Shown one piece after another: positions 11,172 through 22,659 of a DNA stretch of 64,000 nt. The stretch comes from Oscarella lobularis (taxonomy: Eukaryota; Porifera; Homoscleromorpha; Homosclerophorida; Oscarellidae), in the NCBI RefSeq assembly GCF_947507565.1, contig NC_089179.1:2311747-2375746 (forward strand). The letters are read 5' to 3'. How positions within the stretch are numbered: position 1 is the first letter of the stretch; the number at the start of each line of letters is the position of its first letter. Made by a program: the position numbers and the translations under genes. The notes beneath the pieces were generated by a model. The model was given only the letters and a program-made list of their open reading frames with translations, was not told the DNA's origin and made no database searches.

Positions 11172-12013
11172 GAGAGAAGGGGATTGGAAACTCCCCGTAA
11201 TCACGTGACAATTCGTGTCGCGAGGCGTGTTACGATTAGTATCGTAGGGATATTGAAAAGATAATGATTGATAAACTCGTCACAGGGTCACGCAGAGATA
11301 AAGGAAATAGCGAAAAAGCTTGCGGATTTGCTCGAAAGAGAAATCGTGCGCGATTTCGCGCTAGAGAAAGTCTTGGATTTCAAAATCATCTGAAGCTTTT
11401 CCGATGAGAATCGGAGCGTAGATTTGTTCAGGCGGGAGGAATTGGAATTTCCTGCGCCTGAAAAGACTGCTCTAATGCTTTCAAACTAACGCGCGTTATT
11501 CCGCTTTCCTATCGAAAAAATTCTGCGTGCGAGTAGAAACTCAGCCAAATGCAGGTCCTACCGCATGTCGCAAGTACCACTAAAACAAATCAAGGCGACA
11601 GATAGTAAATTTGAAGTCGTGGAAGCGCGCCATCTTGCCCGCAGCTAGCGCACTTCAATAGACGCTAAATCGGCCGAATACGTCTATTCGATTGTTTAAA
11701 TCAATCGAAAATACATCTAACGTATGTACGAAGAATAGAGGGTGCCGAAGACCGCAACCCTCCCGCAGTGCATCGCACCTGATCGCACAATAATCCCGTA
11801 TCTTTACGCACTCTGCGACAATACAATTCGACAACGAAGGAAAGAAAAGCTTTTTCCACTGTTAAAAACGCGTAAATCAAAAGAAAATCTTACTCGCCCA
11901 TTCAGAAAATGGAATTCTAAGGGAAGCATGTACGGGACTAACAGTCGCCTAATCGTAACACGCCTCGGGACACTATTTGTCACGTGATTACGGGGAGTTT
12001 CCAATCCCCTTCT
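11172..12013. mobile_element. non-autonomous inverted-repeat element, about 0.84 kb
   Basis: Arms of about 67 bp face each other: 11172-11239 (AGAGAAGGGGATTGGAAACT ... GTGTTACGATTA) and 11949-12013, its reverse complement with few differences. The interior has no transposase. No clear target duplication is visible, so the exact ends and superfamily are not assigned. Confidence 0.65.
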
Positions 12014-12024
12014 CTCTTCTATCT

Positions 12025-12826
12025 GTCACGGAAAAAAGTGTCCGCGTAAAAAAGTGTCCGGCCGGACACTTTTTACTGGATAAAAGTGTCCGGCCGGACA
12101 CTTTTTCCCAGAAAAAGGTGTCCGGGTCTGGAAAAAAACGTCCGGGCTAGATTTTTCTAGTTATTGGCTCGGTCTCTACGCCTATTGAGATCGACCGTTA
12201 ACAAAGAGATACTAGGAATAGAGAGGAATTCCGCCCAATCCGGTTCAACAGGTGGTTTCCGATTTTTCTCTGCCTAAGAGGACCACATTTACCTAAGTAT
12301 ATCCAAATACATTTTCTCACCAATTGAAGAAAACTGTTCAATAACTTGTCTTTTGAGTCATGAACCTCGACCTGAAAAACGTTCTTGCCATCAGTCTTCG
12401 AAGATGACTGTGAGGCCATTTCGTCGTTGTTGGCGTGAGCAACTCTACTGTCTTCTTCGTTGTCTACTTTCTTCTTCACAGTGTAAGACGTCATGTAGAG
12501 TAGAACGGACAAAAGTTGACCTACCGCATTATCCGCGTCATCGCCGTTCTCATCGTCGTCGTTGTCGTCGCCGTAATCACCGTCGTGATCGTCGTAATCG
12601 TCGCATTTATCACCATCACATCAGAATAACTTCAAATGCGCTGACCGTTGACCCGCCTAGCGTTTCCATCTTCCATCAGCTCGTACATGCCTTTGCCCAA
12701 GCAACGCATAATTTCAAAAGGCCCTTAAAAATGTAGCCCGGACGTTTTTTTCCAGACCCGGACACCTTTTTCTGGGAAAAAGTGTCCGGCCAGACACTTT
12801 TTTACCCGGACACTTTTTTTCGTGAC
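12025..12826. mobile_element. inverted-repeat element with GTGTCCGGCCGGACAC palindromes
   Basis: Ends read GTCACGGAAAAAAGTGTCCG and its inverse CGGACACTTTTTTTCGTGAC. The arms, about 90-120 bp, contain repeated AAAAGTGTCCGGCCGGACAC palindromes and a GTCTGGAAAAAAACGTCC motif. It begins 12 bp after the previous element. The interior is unrelated to the arms. Its minus strand has a frame of about 105 codons, preceded by an Asp-rich stretch from a GTC/ATC microsatellite at about 12536-12625. That frame (VLLYMTSYTVKKKVDNEEDS) may be cargo, but I do not recognise it. Confidence 0.65.
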
Positions 12827-12828
12827 AA

Positions 12829-14267
12829 GTCGCCGCGGTCGTTTTAAAAATTCTTAAAATCGAAGTCCTCTCGTTTCTTTTTGGACGACGGCGTATGACT
12901 GCTTTTACCATTAGTCTCACGATTTCTTTTCTTTTTCTGACCGTATTCATGGCCTTCGTTAGGTCGAAAAGGAGCCCTATTCCTTTAGCGGAAGTTCGAA
13001 AAAAGCCCTTGAAGCTCTTCACGGGGCATTTCGACATTCTAAGTGTCTTGTTTCGCACTCAAGGAGATCAATCTTGTGTTCGAAGAGTTTCGCAGCGCGT
13101 ATTTGATTGGCGCGTTGACAGCAAACGGGATGGCGAACCGGAACGAAGAACCTGGCGGTCACCGTTCAAGCTACTACGGCAGCTTCTACGCGTAGGTTAG
13201 ATGTTTATACCTTTTTAGGATTGTACGATCGCGCTAGAAGAGATGGTTGCGGGCTCAAAGGCGTCCGAAGGTGAGTCGAGACACTGGCAGCTATTTTTAG
13301 CTATAGAGCTGCCTGCACTGAAATCAGTTTCTACTATATTCTTTTCCTGCATGTCAATACGTTTTGTTTTTTCATGGTTATTTCTCTTGCAGGGTAGATA
13401 CTTGTAATTGTTTTAATTTTTGCGTAGCTTTGTACGAACTTCATTTTTTAGCATTTTTTGCAGGCTAAGTTTTTCTCTGAATTTGCATGCTAATTTCTAT
13501 CGTAATAGCCGTGGCACTAATTTCTCTCTTTTGCAGGCCTAAGTGATATCATACTTAATTTTTAACTGTGGCTGACTTTTAGTCAATTTATAATTTTTAT
13601 AATTTTATTTTTTAGGTATTTTTTATGCCTTTTTGAAGTGTTCTAACGTAGAAAATTTTTTCATTTTGCATTGCTTTAAATTAATTACATTTTTATGGCA
13701 TTTTTATTGTATTTTTGTAAAAACGTTTTAGTTTCGCTGAATGTATACTTAGATGCTTGTTATAATAAATAAGGATTTGGGAACCGTGACTATTTTACAA
13801 GCCAACACATTAATAGTTCTTATCGGGCATGTGACCTACATTATTGGATTAGTTGCTCTCGATCTAAGTTAATTACATCGTATTGAAGTTACGCACTCAG
13901 TAGCGTTTCGCGAAACGTTGGTGAAACGACTTTGCAATGGCGTAAGCAACAACATAAGCAACGGTCTTGGTGAAAAATTGCTCGAAACGTTTCAAACGGA
14001 GGTGATTTTGAGCCATATACTTATCTTTGAAGGCTTCTAAAGCAAGCTTGGCGCAGGTTTTGTCTACTTTAGCGTAAGTGCGCATACCTCTTCTGTTCGA
14101 ATGACTGCAAAAAGAAGAAGCTAAGATAACGGCTCATAAACTTTACGATCGTCGTTCACCCTGCTCGCTCTCTCCATTCGTGGCTTGAATTTTTTCTTTT
14201 CTTCGGCAACACATAAACCACAGGCAATTCTAATGGCGTCAATTTTCTAACGTCAGAGCACAAAAAA
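12829..14267. other. mostly AT-rich, no firm gene
   Basis: A plus frame 12895-13200 begins with a hydrophobic, signal-like segment, but the antisense is equally open. From 13200 to 13900 the DNA is T-rich without frames. A minus frame of 62 codons (13897-14085) has no motif. Confidence 0.2.
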
Positions 14268-15640
14268 TTACTCATTCTCGTCGCGTAGCCCCTCACTGTG
14301 GATGATATCTGACACCGCCCAGTGCTCGACTAGGCGTGACCAGAGCCGTATATAGAGAGAGCTGCGCCAACTTAATTGTTCACGTGACTCTGTGGACGCC
14401 ATCTTGTGTCCCGCTAGACCTGGCCCAGTGCGCAGAAAGTCACGAAAACCCGGCCGAATTCTTTCTTGCTGTGCACGAGGGTAAAGCAATAGAACCCTAA
14501 GTTGTTTAGGATGTCCTGTAGGTACCGAACCGTTGATTCGAGGTAGATACCGGATCGCGAAATTTTGGAAACGCAGGGCCCAATAAGATCCCCAGGGTAA
14601 CAGGGTCTTTTTCTCCGAAAGACGTGGTAAAAAAAATGGTCTGAGCTTAGATACAGGCAGTGTTGAGCATTTAGAGCTTAACAGTTAGCATTCGCCTAGG
14701 ATCGCCTAAACTGGCCTTTACAACGCGAACCTTCTAACCACGCAGGAGGTGCTCTCTACGCTGTAATAAGATGCAGAGCTATTATCTAAGCTCTTTTTTA
14801 CTTGTTTTGATAATCCTGAGGCTGAATCGCCTCATGTACGGGCCTACCGCAGGCACAAACTTGGACACAAAATGGCGTCCGTAAAGTCACGTGAAGGCTT
14901 CAAGTGCGCTAAGTTGGCGCAGCTCTCTATATACGGCTCTGGGCGTGACGAGGGCATTCTGGCGCGCAAAGACCTTCTTACAGTAGCTTCCAGTTGAGGA
15001 GGTGAAGCAGCCGGAGGGGCTAAAGTGGCTTGAGGGGCTGACACGGCTTGAGTAGCTGAAGAAGTTTCGGCAGCTGAAGCCTTCCTTTGCTCTTCTTCTG
15101 GCTTTTCCTCACTGATCTCTGGTGGCTGGTCATCTTCAAACGAGGTTTTGGAAATGAGTATACTTATGGATGGTCTCCATCTTACCCTCTTGCTCCACGC
15201 TTTCTTCGTGTTGTCTTTCTTCTGGGTCGCCTTGTTGCGCCTCCTCTCTTCTGCTGTCTTCCTTGCACTTGTCTTTCTCTTCTCCCCGGCATTATTTGTA
15301 GTACTATTTCTCTATGAAATATTATCCTACCTCATGACGATCCTCGTCTCCAAACCTCCTGCCTCGTACATTGGCCCTTCAACTCTCGTCTGCGTTCTTC
15401 TTTTGCTTCTTTTGTCTCAGTACTCAATATCTTGACCAAAATTCAGTTCCCCTCAGGGTGGCCAAATTCACTTCTTTAAACGCGGCCGTTCGTTTCAAGT
15501 CCCGCATACTTTTTCTGTTCTTTGACTTAGTTTTGCGCCTGTTTGAGGCGCGACCGTAAGTTAGCTTGGAACTCGCACTCCTTCTCGACGAGAACCTCTA
15601 TGTAGCGCTTCTGCTCCGCTGCCCTCTGCCGCGATAGTTT
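14268..15640 (-). pseudogene. coiled-coil coding remnant split by a hAT MITE
   Basis: The minus strand encodes highly charged helical sequence in successive frames: RAAEQKRYIEVLVEKECEF, then KSMRDLKRTAAFKEVNL, then TETKEAKEERRRELKGQ, then KTAEERRRNKATQKKDNTKK and a Glu/Pro/Ala-rich tail with QLEATVRRSLRARMPSSR. At that Arg the frame runs into the MITE at 14941. Removing the MITE and one copy of its target duplication continues the same frame to LVEHWAVSDIIHSEG and a stop near 14268. Three frame changes upstream are unexplained: introns, or decay. The hydrophobic plus-strand frames at 15087-15435 are its shadow. The function is not recognised. Confidence 0.5.
14341..14941. mobile_element. hAT-type MITE with 8-bp target duplication
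   Basis: A 601-bp element with terminal inverted repeats starting CAGAGCCGTATATAGAGAG and ending in the inverse (CTCTCTATATACGGCTCTG). It is flanked by identical GGCGTGAC at 14333-14340 and 14942-14949. A CAG-start repeat and an 8-bp duplication are the marks of the hAT superfamily. The arms extend about 80 bp and include a CACGTG box. There is no transposase inside, so it would depend on a hAT elsewhere. Confidence 0.88.
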
Positions 15641-16253
15641 AGCTTACTTGTGTATCTGTTTCACAGACAGGTAACAGGCAAAAATCTGTTGGGTCGGACG
15701 CGCAACGTGTGAATGCCGTTTCCTCTCTTGCGATCATTTTTCGGTCTGTGTGACATGCTTCACCGTAGAAAGCTCTCCAATGAATGACTCCTCGTAACTT
15801 AGAGGCTAAATTTGTCTCTCTTTTGAGGTTCCCCCGCTTCACGCCTACGAACCGTTGACAATGGACGGATGAATCTGTCTCAGCTTTCGACGAGTTCTCT
15901 TGGTGAATAATCGTTACTCTGATTTCTCAAGATCACGTAGGGATCTATATACTCCGGAAATTGCATAAAAGATCCGCTTCTCACGCGCATGAACGTGCAG
16001 CCATATAGCTTTCTAACAGTTACCGTTCGACGGGCGTCGCGAACGGCAAAGCCAATTTGCCTGGATATTAAACATGTCTGCTGTAAAGGCCACTTGTGTT
16101 GTGTCCGCGGTTTAATTGTCTAGCAACATCGGCTTCGTCGGCAGACCACGCTAAAACACGGAAACTTTGCGCGCCCCCTTCTTCCGCCTAGCGAACACAA
16201 AAATGCAATTGATGTTTTCTTCATTTTGACAATACAATATCTTAAAAACACTA
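15641..16253. other. no firm gene
   Basis: A 67-codon minus frame (15639-15842) is open but unremarkable. The rest has no frame, repeat or RNA signature that I can support. Confidence 0.2.
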
Positions 16254-16750
16254 CTAATCAAAGAACATCAGAAAGTCGCTACATTCGCAAGAAAAGAACA
16301 AAATTGTCTCCCAGTAGTAGGCGCCTCTGTCGCTGCTGTTGAGGTCGTCTTCCAAACGCCGAATCTCTTCTCGCCGATTTGCTACTGTTCCTCTCAACTC
16401 TTGAACGGTACGAAGATGGCTCGTCACGAAACCGCCTTGGTAGGCGCGGTCGACGATCACTTTGCACACGTCGTCGCTTTCAGCTGCGCAATATGTTGCC
16501 TTGATTTCGAACGACTCGGCTGAATCTTTGACGTCTTTAAATCCAGTCATTAAAACTGTGTCCTGACAATTTGTATGCTATTACCGATCTCGTTTCGACA
16601 GTTCAGACACGCGAACGATCGACGATACGCATTAGTTCCTCGGAAGTGCGTCCAACACGAACGATGAAATGTATGTCGACACTGACGGCAAATCTGCACT
16701 CCGTTCCGGCCGGACGTAGGAACATCGACGAGGCAGATGGCACACGGCAT
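16254..16750 (-). CDS. RING-H2 type protein with C-terminal coiled coil
   Basis: Likely E3 ubiquitin ligase. The first part (ATG at 16748-16750) is a RING. It starts CAICL, has CRQCRHTFHRSC supplying the central Cys/His ligands, and ends CLNC. This frame stops at 16550. An overlapping frame (ATG 16548-16550) continues with a helical segment (TVQELRGTVANRREEIRRLE) to a stop at 16254. A GT at the end of the RING (GAGATCG|GTAATAGC) and an AG just before TTTTAATG would give a 29-nt intron joining them, which is unusually short. A frameshift is the alternative. The RING itself is clear; how the two halves join is not. Confidence 0.6.
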
Positions 16751-16989
16751 GATTGGATACCAACTGACGACAATCCCGGCCTGACGTGACCATTATACTG
16801 TACGCCCAAGCGCGAACAAACTGATCCGTACAACCCTCCTCCGTTCTTGCCAATCTGTCCGCGCAAGAAGGCTGTTCATTTTTGGCTGTTCTTCAACGAG
16901 AGTAACAAAGATCTAGATCTCTTGTTAGGAGCCACTTTCTATTTTCTCTAGTGCTGTATGTAGATACAAGAGATTTTATTGTTTTATTT

Positions 16990-17500
16990 ATTTAACAGCA
17001 GTTGCCAAATTATGATTGCTAAAAATTGGCAGATTCTTAAAATTGTCTACATTGCGCATGCTCTCAAAAATAAGAGAGCCTCGATATCCTATGTTGGGTA
17101 ACGAGATTTTTCTCAATTCTTTTATAAGCCGTTTATCAAAGCCGGATGTACTGGACTTACAGAAAAAACACAACGAAACACTGATCTTCTCTATTATGGG
17201 TCCCTTTTTTACTTTACGTAGTCTCTAGAGATTATGAATTTTTAATGAATAAACAAAGAAACAGCAGTTGCTAAAGTAATGATTGCCACTAAATTGGTGG
17301 AATTAGAAAAGTAAATTTCTGTGCGCATGCCTACTTTAACCCTTATATCCGTTGTTAAGTAAAAAATTTTTATAATTTTTGTTTGAAAAACTGTTTGCCC
17401 AACCAGGATGTACGGCACTTAAAACAACCACTTCTTCTGTTTTTGAAAGCTCCTTTTTATTTTTCCTACTTTATTAAAACACCACACTCTAACGCCTAGT
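16990..17500. repeat. diverged tandem duplication, about 265-bp unit
   Basis: Two units aligned by eye share ACAGCAGTTGC, AATGATTGC or ATGATTGC, GTGCGCATGC or TTGCGCATGC, ATATC plus GTTGGGTAA or GTTGTTAAG, GGATGTAC plus CTTA, and a final TCCTTTTT. They start near 16994 and 17261. Identity is only moderate, so the duplication is old. Confidence 0.5.
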
Positions 17501-19229
17501 GAAGCATAACCCTGCCTAGACCCTCAAGAGCATCAAAGACGCTTAGTAGTAGTTCAGCCGATTTTTGCATTGAGTCAAGTCTTCTTCCGTTTGTCTGACG
17601 GTGTTCCACAAACGACGCACCTCCATTTCTCTATTTCGAACAATACTGTACGGCGATAAAACAGGGCTACTTCGACTTGGTTATCGTTTTAGACGCGGAC
17701 TAGGGACTCATTTTTTTGAACTGATAACCTTTGAATTTTGGCACTTTATTGGCGTCAGTATCTGCATGATATATAATTTATTCATAAAACTCAACCCAAG
17801 AAAAAAGCTCTAATACGACGCGCACACAAATCTCACTACAGAATTGTGGACATATCGACATTGTGTTTAACGTGTGTTTGCTATATGTGCGAGTTAACAC
17901 AAATTTATTATTAATTAATAAAGACTACATCCGATACGTCTTTACACACTGCTTGTAAGTTAACAGGCTCTGTTTCACTTCATATCCATTTTCCTCTAGG
18001 GCTTTGCGATATTTACCTCTCTTTCAACTTTCTTTCACAATACTTGTTCACTAACGGATTGTTTCAAAATGTTGTCTTAGATGTGTGATTCACCTATATA
18101 ACGACATCCATGCATTCATAAAATAGATCTCTTGAAACGCTTTTGATAGAAGATAGCGAGGTGACCTAAGCACTTCAAAATAGCAGAAGAGACCCGAAAC
18201 GACAATAAGAATACAAATTTTATAATCAGGCTCTGAAAAACAACTTTATGCATTTAATACAAAAAGGCGAGGCTTTTTTAATTAATTTACTAACCGAGAT
18301 TTACTCATTCAATTAAAACTTACATCTCTTAGAGGTGATTCAGATGTGGCTGTTTAGTCAAAACTGCTGTATCGCTTGTTTGCGATTGCCTCACTGGTGA
18401 TGCCTGCTTAGTTTTCTGTCTCTATAAACGCCTTTTTCTGCCACTTTCTGCCGTACCAACTTTTCTTTTCAGAGCCTTTTATGTTCCTTTATACTGGTAC
18501 TTTTTATAAAGTTTGGCGTTCCTCACACTGGCTGTCTCTGCGCTGTCTATGGCATTATTTTCAAAAACTCGCTTTCATTTTATTGCCTTTGCTCGGTAAT
18601 TCATTATCATTGTTGCTACAAGATTTCTGTTTCTCTTAGAAGCCGTAGAGTTTAAACAGTTAGAGGCAGGCAAGGCAGTTAGCTGGCTTGGGGAAAGGCT
18701 GTTGCATGAAGCCAATTCACTTTCTGAGTGTTTTTATTCAGTTTAACGGCGGTGCGAATATCCTGATGAGAGTACATTTTTGAATTATAGCTTCTTTCAA
18801 TTCCTTATTTTCATTCTCTAATTCCCTCATTTTAGCCTAAAAGCAATATTTGCAATTAATGAAACCGACCGCTGACGAATCAACAGCAAATGCAAGATTT
18901 CATAGTTTTGGGGCTTTGCTTCCAGAAAATTTGTAAGGGGGTGTGCGTGGTTTTGGGTTAAATTTGCGCGATTCTGACCTACGCTAATTTTTAATTATTT
19001 ATTGGTTATGCAATTTGCATAAATCTAATAAGGATTCTTTTTCTAAAAATTTTCGTCATTGTCACAAAATATTTTCATCGAGATCCCTCAGACCCCTCAG
19101 TCTACCGCTTTGTTCTCTGTTTTTTTTCTCATTTTACTAAGCAAACTAATTAATTTGCGTATTCGCTGATGCTTTCAAAGTTAATCAACGACGAACTATT
19201 TTTTGAAGCCTTCGTGAAACAGCGTAGTT
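17501..19229. other. AT-rich, nothing recognised
   Basis: No frame above 75 codons, no repeat that I can define, and no RNA gene signature. Confidence 0.2.
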
Positions 19230-19430
19230 TTGAATCAGATTCTAATTAGCATAAAGGAGCATCGCATTGTGATTGACGTTTGCAAACCTAACCTTGAAGT
19301 TCTCAACAAATTGGAAGAAAAAACGTGGCAGTCCGAACACCAAGCAAAGTTGCTAAAAATTCCTCTAGTCGTAGGAAGACAGTGTGAAATTGTGTACGTC
19401 GCTAACGTGACGGACGTTTTAAACATATAA
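19230..19430 (+). CDS. exon-like open frame, unknown
   Basis: About 66 codons with protein-like composition: KEHRIVIDVCKPNLEVLN, KLEEKTWQSEHQAKLLK and CEIVYVANVTDV. An AG (TTTGAATCAG) precedes ATTCTAATTAG and could be an acceptor. A second frame at 19613-19867 may belong with it. No family is recognised. Confidence 0.3.
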   Translation: MNQILISIKEHRIVIDVCKPNLEVLNKLEEKTWQSEHQAKLLKIPLVVGRQCEIVYVANVTDVLNI

Positions 19431-20205
19431 TTTACAATGTCCCACCTGTATATTCCAAATGTTACATTCATTTAAATAAAAGTAAAGAACAAAATCGTTT
19501 AAGCGCAAAGTTGTCAACTTGACCGCGACATCTTAGCTTCCGTGTGACGGCAGGCTTTGAAGTCACATTGTGCAAAGTCTCCTCACACTTGAGCCGAATA
19601 TCCCCCCTTTGAGTGTCACCAGAAAATTACTGTCGGTTGATAACCTCTACCCGCAATTACGCTTTTCTTCGTCCAGACCGAGCCGACAAACTTTTCATAG
19701 GGATAATTAATGGAAAGGAAAGTTTTTCAAATCCCAGTTCTGAGAAATTACTTCAAAAACTCATTATTGTAATTAGTACCGTTTTAGTACTTTGTTTTGG
19801 CTACCAAAACATATGTCGGGCAAAAAATATTTTCCCAGCTAATAAAGAGACCGTTAGTCTTCGCTAAAGCAGAAGAGCGCTTAAAAGCAAGGTTTACTTG
19901 GGCTTGTAATTAGGAAAGCTTACTAGAAAAGCCTTCCCTATCTGAAGGACTTTTCGTGAGCAGAACATTTGAGATTTTGCACAGGCAAGACAGTCGGACG
20001 GTTTAATCAGAAATCAATCGACCAGCATTTCTCAACGGATTTTCTTCTTTCCTTTTTCTTTTGGTAATGAAATGAACTCAGCGAGTACTTCTATTTTTAT
20101 CGGCGAATTATTGACCAACCTTAAACTTCAGTATCTCTAACGGACTCGAAAATCGATCAGTAGGTTCAGTTGTCCTCTTGTGCTTACTCTTATTGCTTTT
20201 CAAAG

Positions 20206-21214
20206 AATTCAGAATTATTACGGAATCGGGATTCGTCGAAACGTCGGCAACGTGGACGCGATGGTTGCGGCGACGAAAGCGATACTCTTTCACAGTACCG
20301 ATCCGTATTCTGACGAATATGAGGCAAAGGCGGAATCGTTTTCGACGAACGTGCACGACAAGCGACGAAGGGAGCCTGAAGGAAGGCACGACCATTCTAG
20401 GTGTCCAAGGACGGAAGCCGAGCGACATCAGTTTTGCCCCATTGGACCGAATTCGTGGTGCAAATGGCAGGCGGACTCCGCCAATAAGACGTCGACGTAT
20501 GACGCAAAGAAGAGCGTCCTCCCCCACAGCTTTTTTCATTCTCTCGGGGGCATTTTCGAAAGTCTGGCGGACAGGAAGCTCCTAAGTCGCTGCGAGCGAG
20601 GAAACACGCAGAATGCGGTAATCTTCAGAAAATATTTATTGATATAAACGCCTAAAGACTTATCTATATCTTTATCAAGAAAAATTGATACGGATATAGA
20701 TAAATCTAACTAAACTCTTATTACGTAAAACGAAGCTTTTCACAACGTCCTGTGGACACACGCGCCGAAGAGCAAATATCGGGGACCTCAGCTCGTGTCC
20801 GCCGCCGCGAAACTCGCCGCGTCATACTACAGCCACGGCGCCAGCTCGTATTACCGTCTAATGGAGCTGGCAGGATGTCCTGGAGGGACTCATACGCTGG
20901 AGATATGTAATTCGCTCGACGACGAACGAGAGTATTTTGCGGCGAGATAGAACAACGGAGCGGTGAAGGCGGAACGATCAAAACAAAGAAAATCTAAAAA
21001 AAAGAAGAACGAGAAGAAAACAGCAAAAGAAGGAAAACAGTACCAGGCAGGAGAGTTGGCGGAGACGAGTATGACGAGGCGACGCCGGCAGGAAAACGAA
21101 AGACTGTCAGTACAGAAGAAGAAGAAGAAGACGACGACGATGATACCGAAGACGACGGTCCGTCCGTGCAATGAAGAAGATCGAGTCGAGTTGCTTTGCC
21201 ATCAAGACGAGTGA
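20206..21214 (+). pseudogene. Mutator-like transposase remnant
   Basis: The C-terminal part of a Mutator-like transposase seen in many invertebrates. Ordered signatures are IQNYYGIGIRRNVGNV, HQFCPIGPNSWCKWQ, VLPHSFFHSLGGIFE, LLSRCERGNTQN, then after a gap NEAFHNVLWTHAPKSKYRG, AAAKLAASYYSHG and a Lys-rich tail ending QYQAGEL. The first block ends at 20617 before GTAATC, and the second starts at about 20729 in the same phase with no good acceptor. A TAG at 20948-20950 interrupts the tail. An acidic stretch (21100-21310) follows in another frame. The upstream catalytic half is not visible, so the copy is truncated as well as interrupted. Confidence 0.65.
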
Positions 21215-21319
21215 TGGAAAGCATGGAGACAGGCGCGGCCTTTGATGAAGATGACGTTGACAGTGATCTTGCCTTGTTCTTCGACGACGACGACGAGTAT
21301 GACTGGAGGCTATAATGCA

Positions 21320-21890
21320 AAAAATATTATTATCGGAGTGAAGTGGTGAGAATCCACCACTGAAAATTATGATCTTACCGGCTTCTTGAAAAAAAAGGAT
21401 TTCGCGCCGATATTTTGTGCACGACTCGGCGCAGTCGCGTATGTGTATACACATATCTATATATAGCCTGTGACATCACCAGCCAACGCCCATTCTTCTG
21501 GAGAAAAAACGACCGCCAATCGAAGGTAAGGTCAGCGCTGCGTAAAACCTTGTCTGTAGAAGTTTCGATGATCCTGCGGTCAATCTGCGTTTTCGCTTCG
21601 CTTCAGTCGCGTCTTCAATCTTTGGGGCCCCCCTACACAAATGTAGATAAAACGACATTCCAGTGCCTTTGAGAGAAATGTTTGGGTATTCACGCCCTAG
21701 TAGCTATCGAAGGCGCGCGAAATCGAGATCCTACATCAATAATCGAAGCAACTGCGAGAGCCTTTTTTGATCGGTCGCGAATTATCAGAAATATGGCTCC
21801 ATTTTCGTTCGCGATGGCCGAAATTTTGCTTCAAATGGCGATAACTTGGTAGGAAAAAGACCGCTCGACAAACGCTCTCGTAGCTTGTTC
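21320..21890. other. no firm gene
   Basis: Short shadow frames on both strands. Nothing is recognised before the Harbinger 5' region. Confidence 0.2.
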
Positions 21891-21893
21891 GAG

Positions 21894-22330
21894 TAAAGCC
21901 TTGTTCACAGTAACGACGCTCGGCAAGCGGAGCGTCGAGCGTCAGCGTAGCGTCAACGAGCGTAGCGTTCAGCGTAGCGTAAGCTCGTTCACAGTACACT
22001 ATTGGTCCACCGTTACTTATATAACGCGCTCTAAACAAAGAAATATTTGCTACTATTTCGATCCTGAAGATGCCGTCAATTGATGAATCTCTCGTTGTTT
22101 TGATGCTTCTATGGACGATTTACCGTAGGCTCCGTCCAAAGCCCAGGCGGCAATGTTGGGTTCGGCCTCGAAATGCCTGCCGGAAGAAGCATGGTGCCTA
22201 TCACTGCTTGGTGCAGGAGCTGCGTATATGTGATAGGCAAGGCTTTTTTGCCTATTTGAGAATGTCGCCGACCACGTTTGAAAAATTGCTGCAAATTGTA
22301 GGCCCTCGTTTAGTTCATGCAAGAGAATAA
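21894..22330 (+). pseudogene. PIF/Harbinger transposase, 5' part only
   Basis: The frame starts at ATG 22070 and gives the N-terminal part of a Harbinger (HARBI1-type) nuclease: RRQCWVRPRNACRKKHGAYH, LVQELRICDRQGFFAYLRMS and TTFEKLLQIVGPRL. This matches the family's usual WxRP, FxxLxxELR, FxxYFRMS and F..LL..VGPxI order. It stops at 22330, before the DDE catalytic domain. Upstream (21894-21990) is a region with CCTTGTTCACAG and several AGCGTAGCGT repeats, as expected of a Harbinger 5' terminus, preceded by TAA. No 3' terminus is seen, so the element is 3'-truncated where HIRAN-coding DNA begins. Confidence 0.7.
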
Positions 22331-22549
22331 GACGTTGAATAAATTTAGCTTTCTATACCCTCTAAGGACGAGCTTCTTCATGTCGAGCATTGGGGCCAGT
22401 ACGGAGGCTGCTTTTCGTTCAATATATCCAACATCGAAGCCTTCGTGAATGACCATGATAGCATTTTTCTCGTACGCATTGCTTTCTTCGCGTTTGAAAA
22501 CGCAGCGGGATCCGTCATGGAGTTTTTCCCAAACAGGACGCATTCGCAC
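22310..22549 (-). pseudogene. HIRAN-domain fragment
   Basis: The minus frame encodes RPVWEKLHDGSRCVFKREES, then NAYEKNAIMVI, VGYIERKAASVLAPMLD. This fits the HIRAN pattern of REPxNxYDxNAIxV, VGYIPR and LAPLxD found in SMARCA3/HLTF-type and related proteins, where HIRAN binds DNA 3' ends. No complete gene is visible: a stop lies shortly upstream in frame, and the frame ends abutting the Harbinger fragment. It is a different HIRAN subtype from the gene at 36.7 kb. Confidence 0.55.
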
Positions 22550-22659
22550 TCCAGCACAAGAAGAGAACGGCCGAGGACATGGCAGACGAAGCTAGAACAC
22601 TGTCCTCACAAGCAAGACCGGCGCGAGAGTGCGGGAAATTGATTTGATATCAATGCGTG

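Noticed and set aside
15087-15435. Long hydrophobic plus-strand frames that look like membrane proteins
   Set aside because: They are exact antisense of a charged coiled-coil coding remnant (Glu/Lys/Arg codons read as Leu/Phe/Ser), which also continues on both sides of the MITE.
20994-21454. Ser-rich minus-strand frames
   Set aside because: Antisense of the Lys- and Asp/Glu-rich tail of the Mutator-like transposase; homopolymer-type codons cause the open frames.
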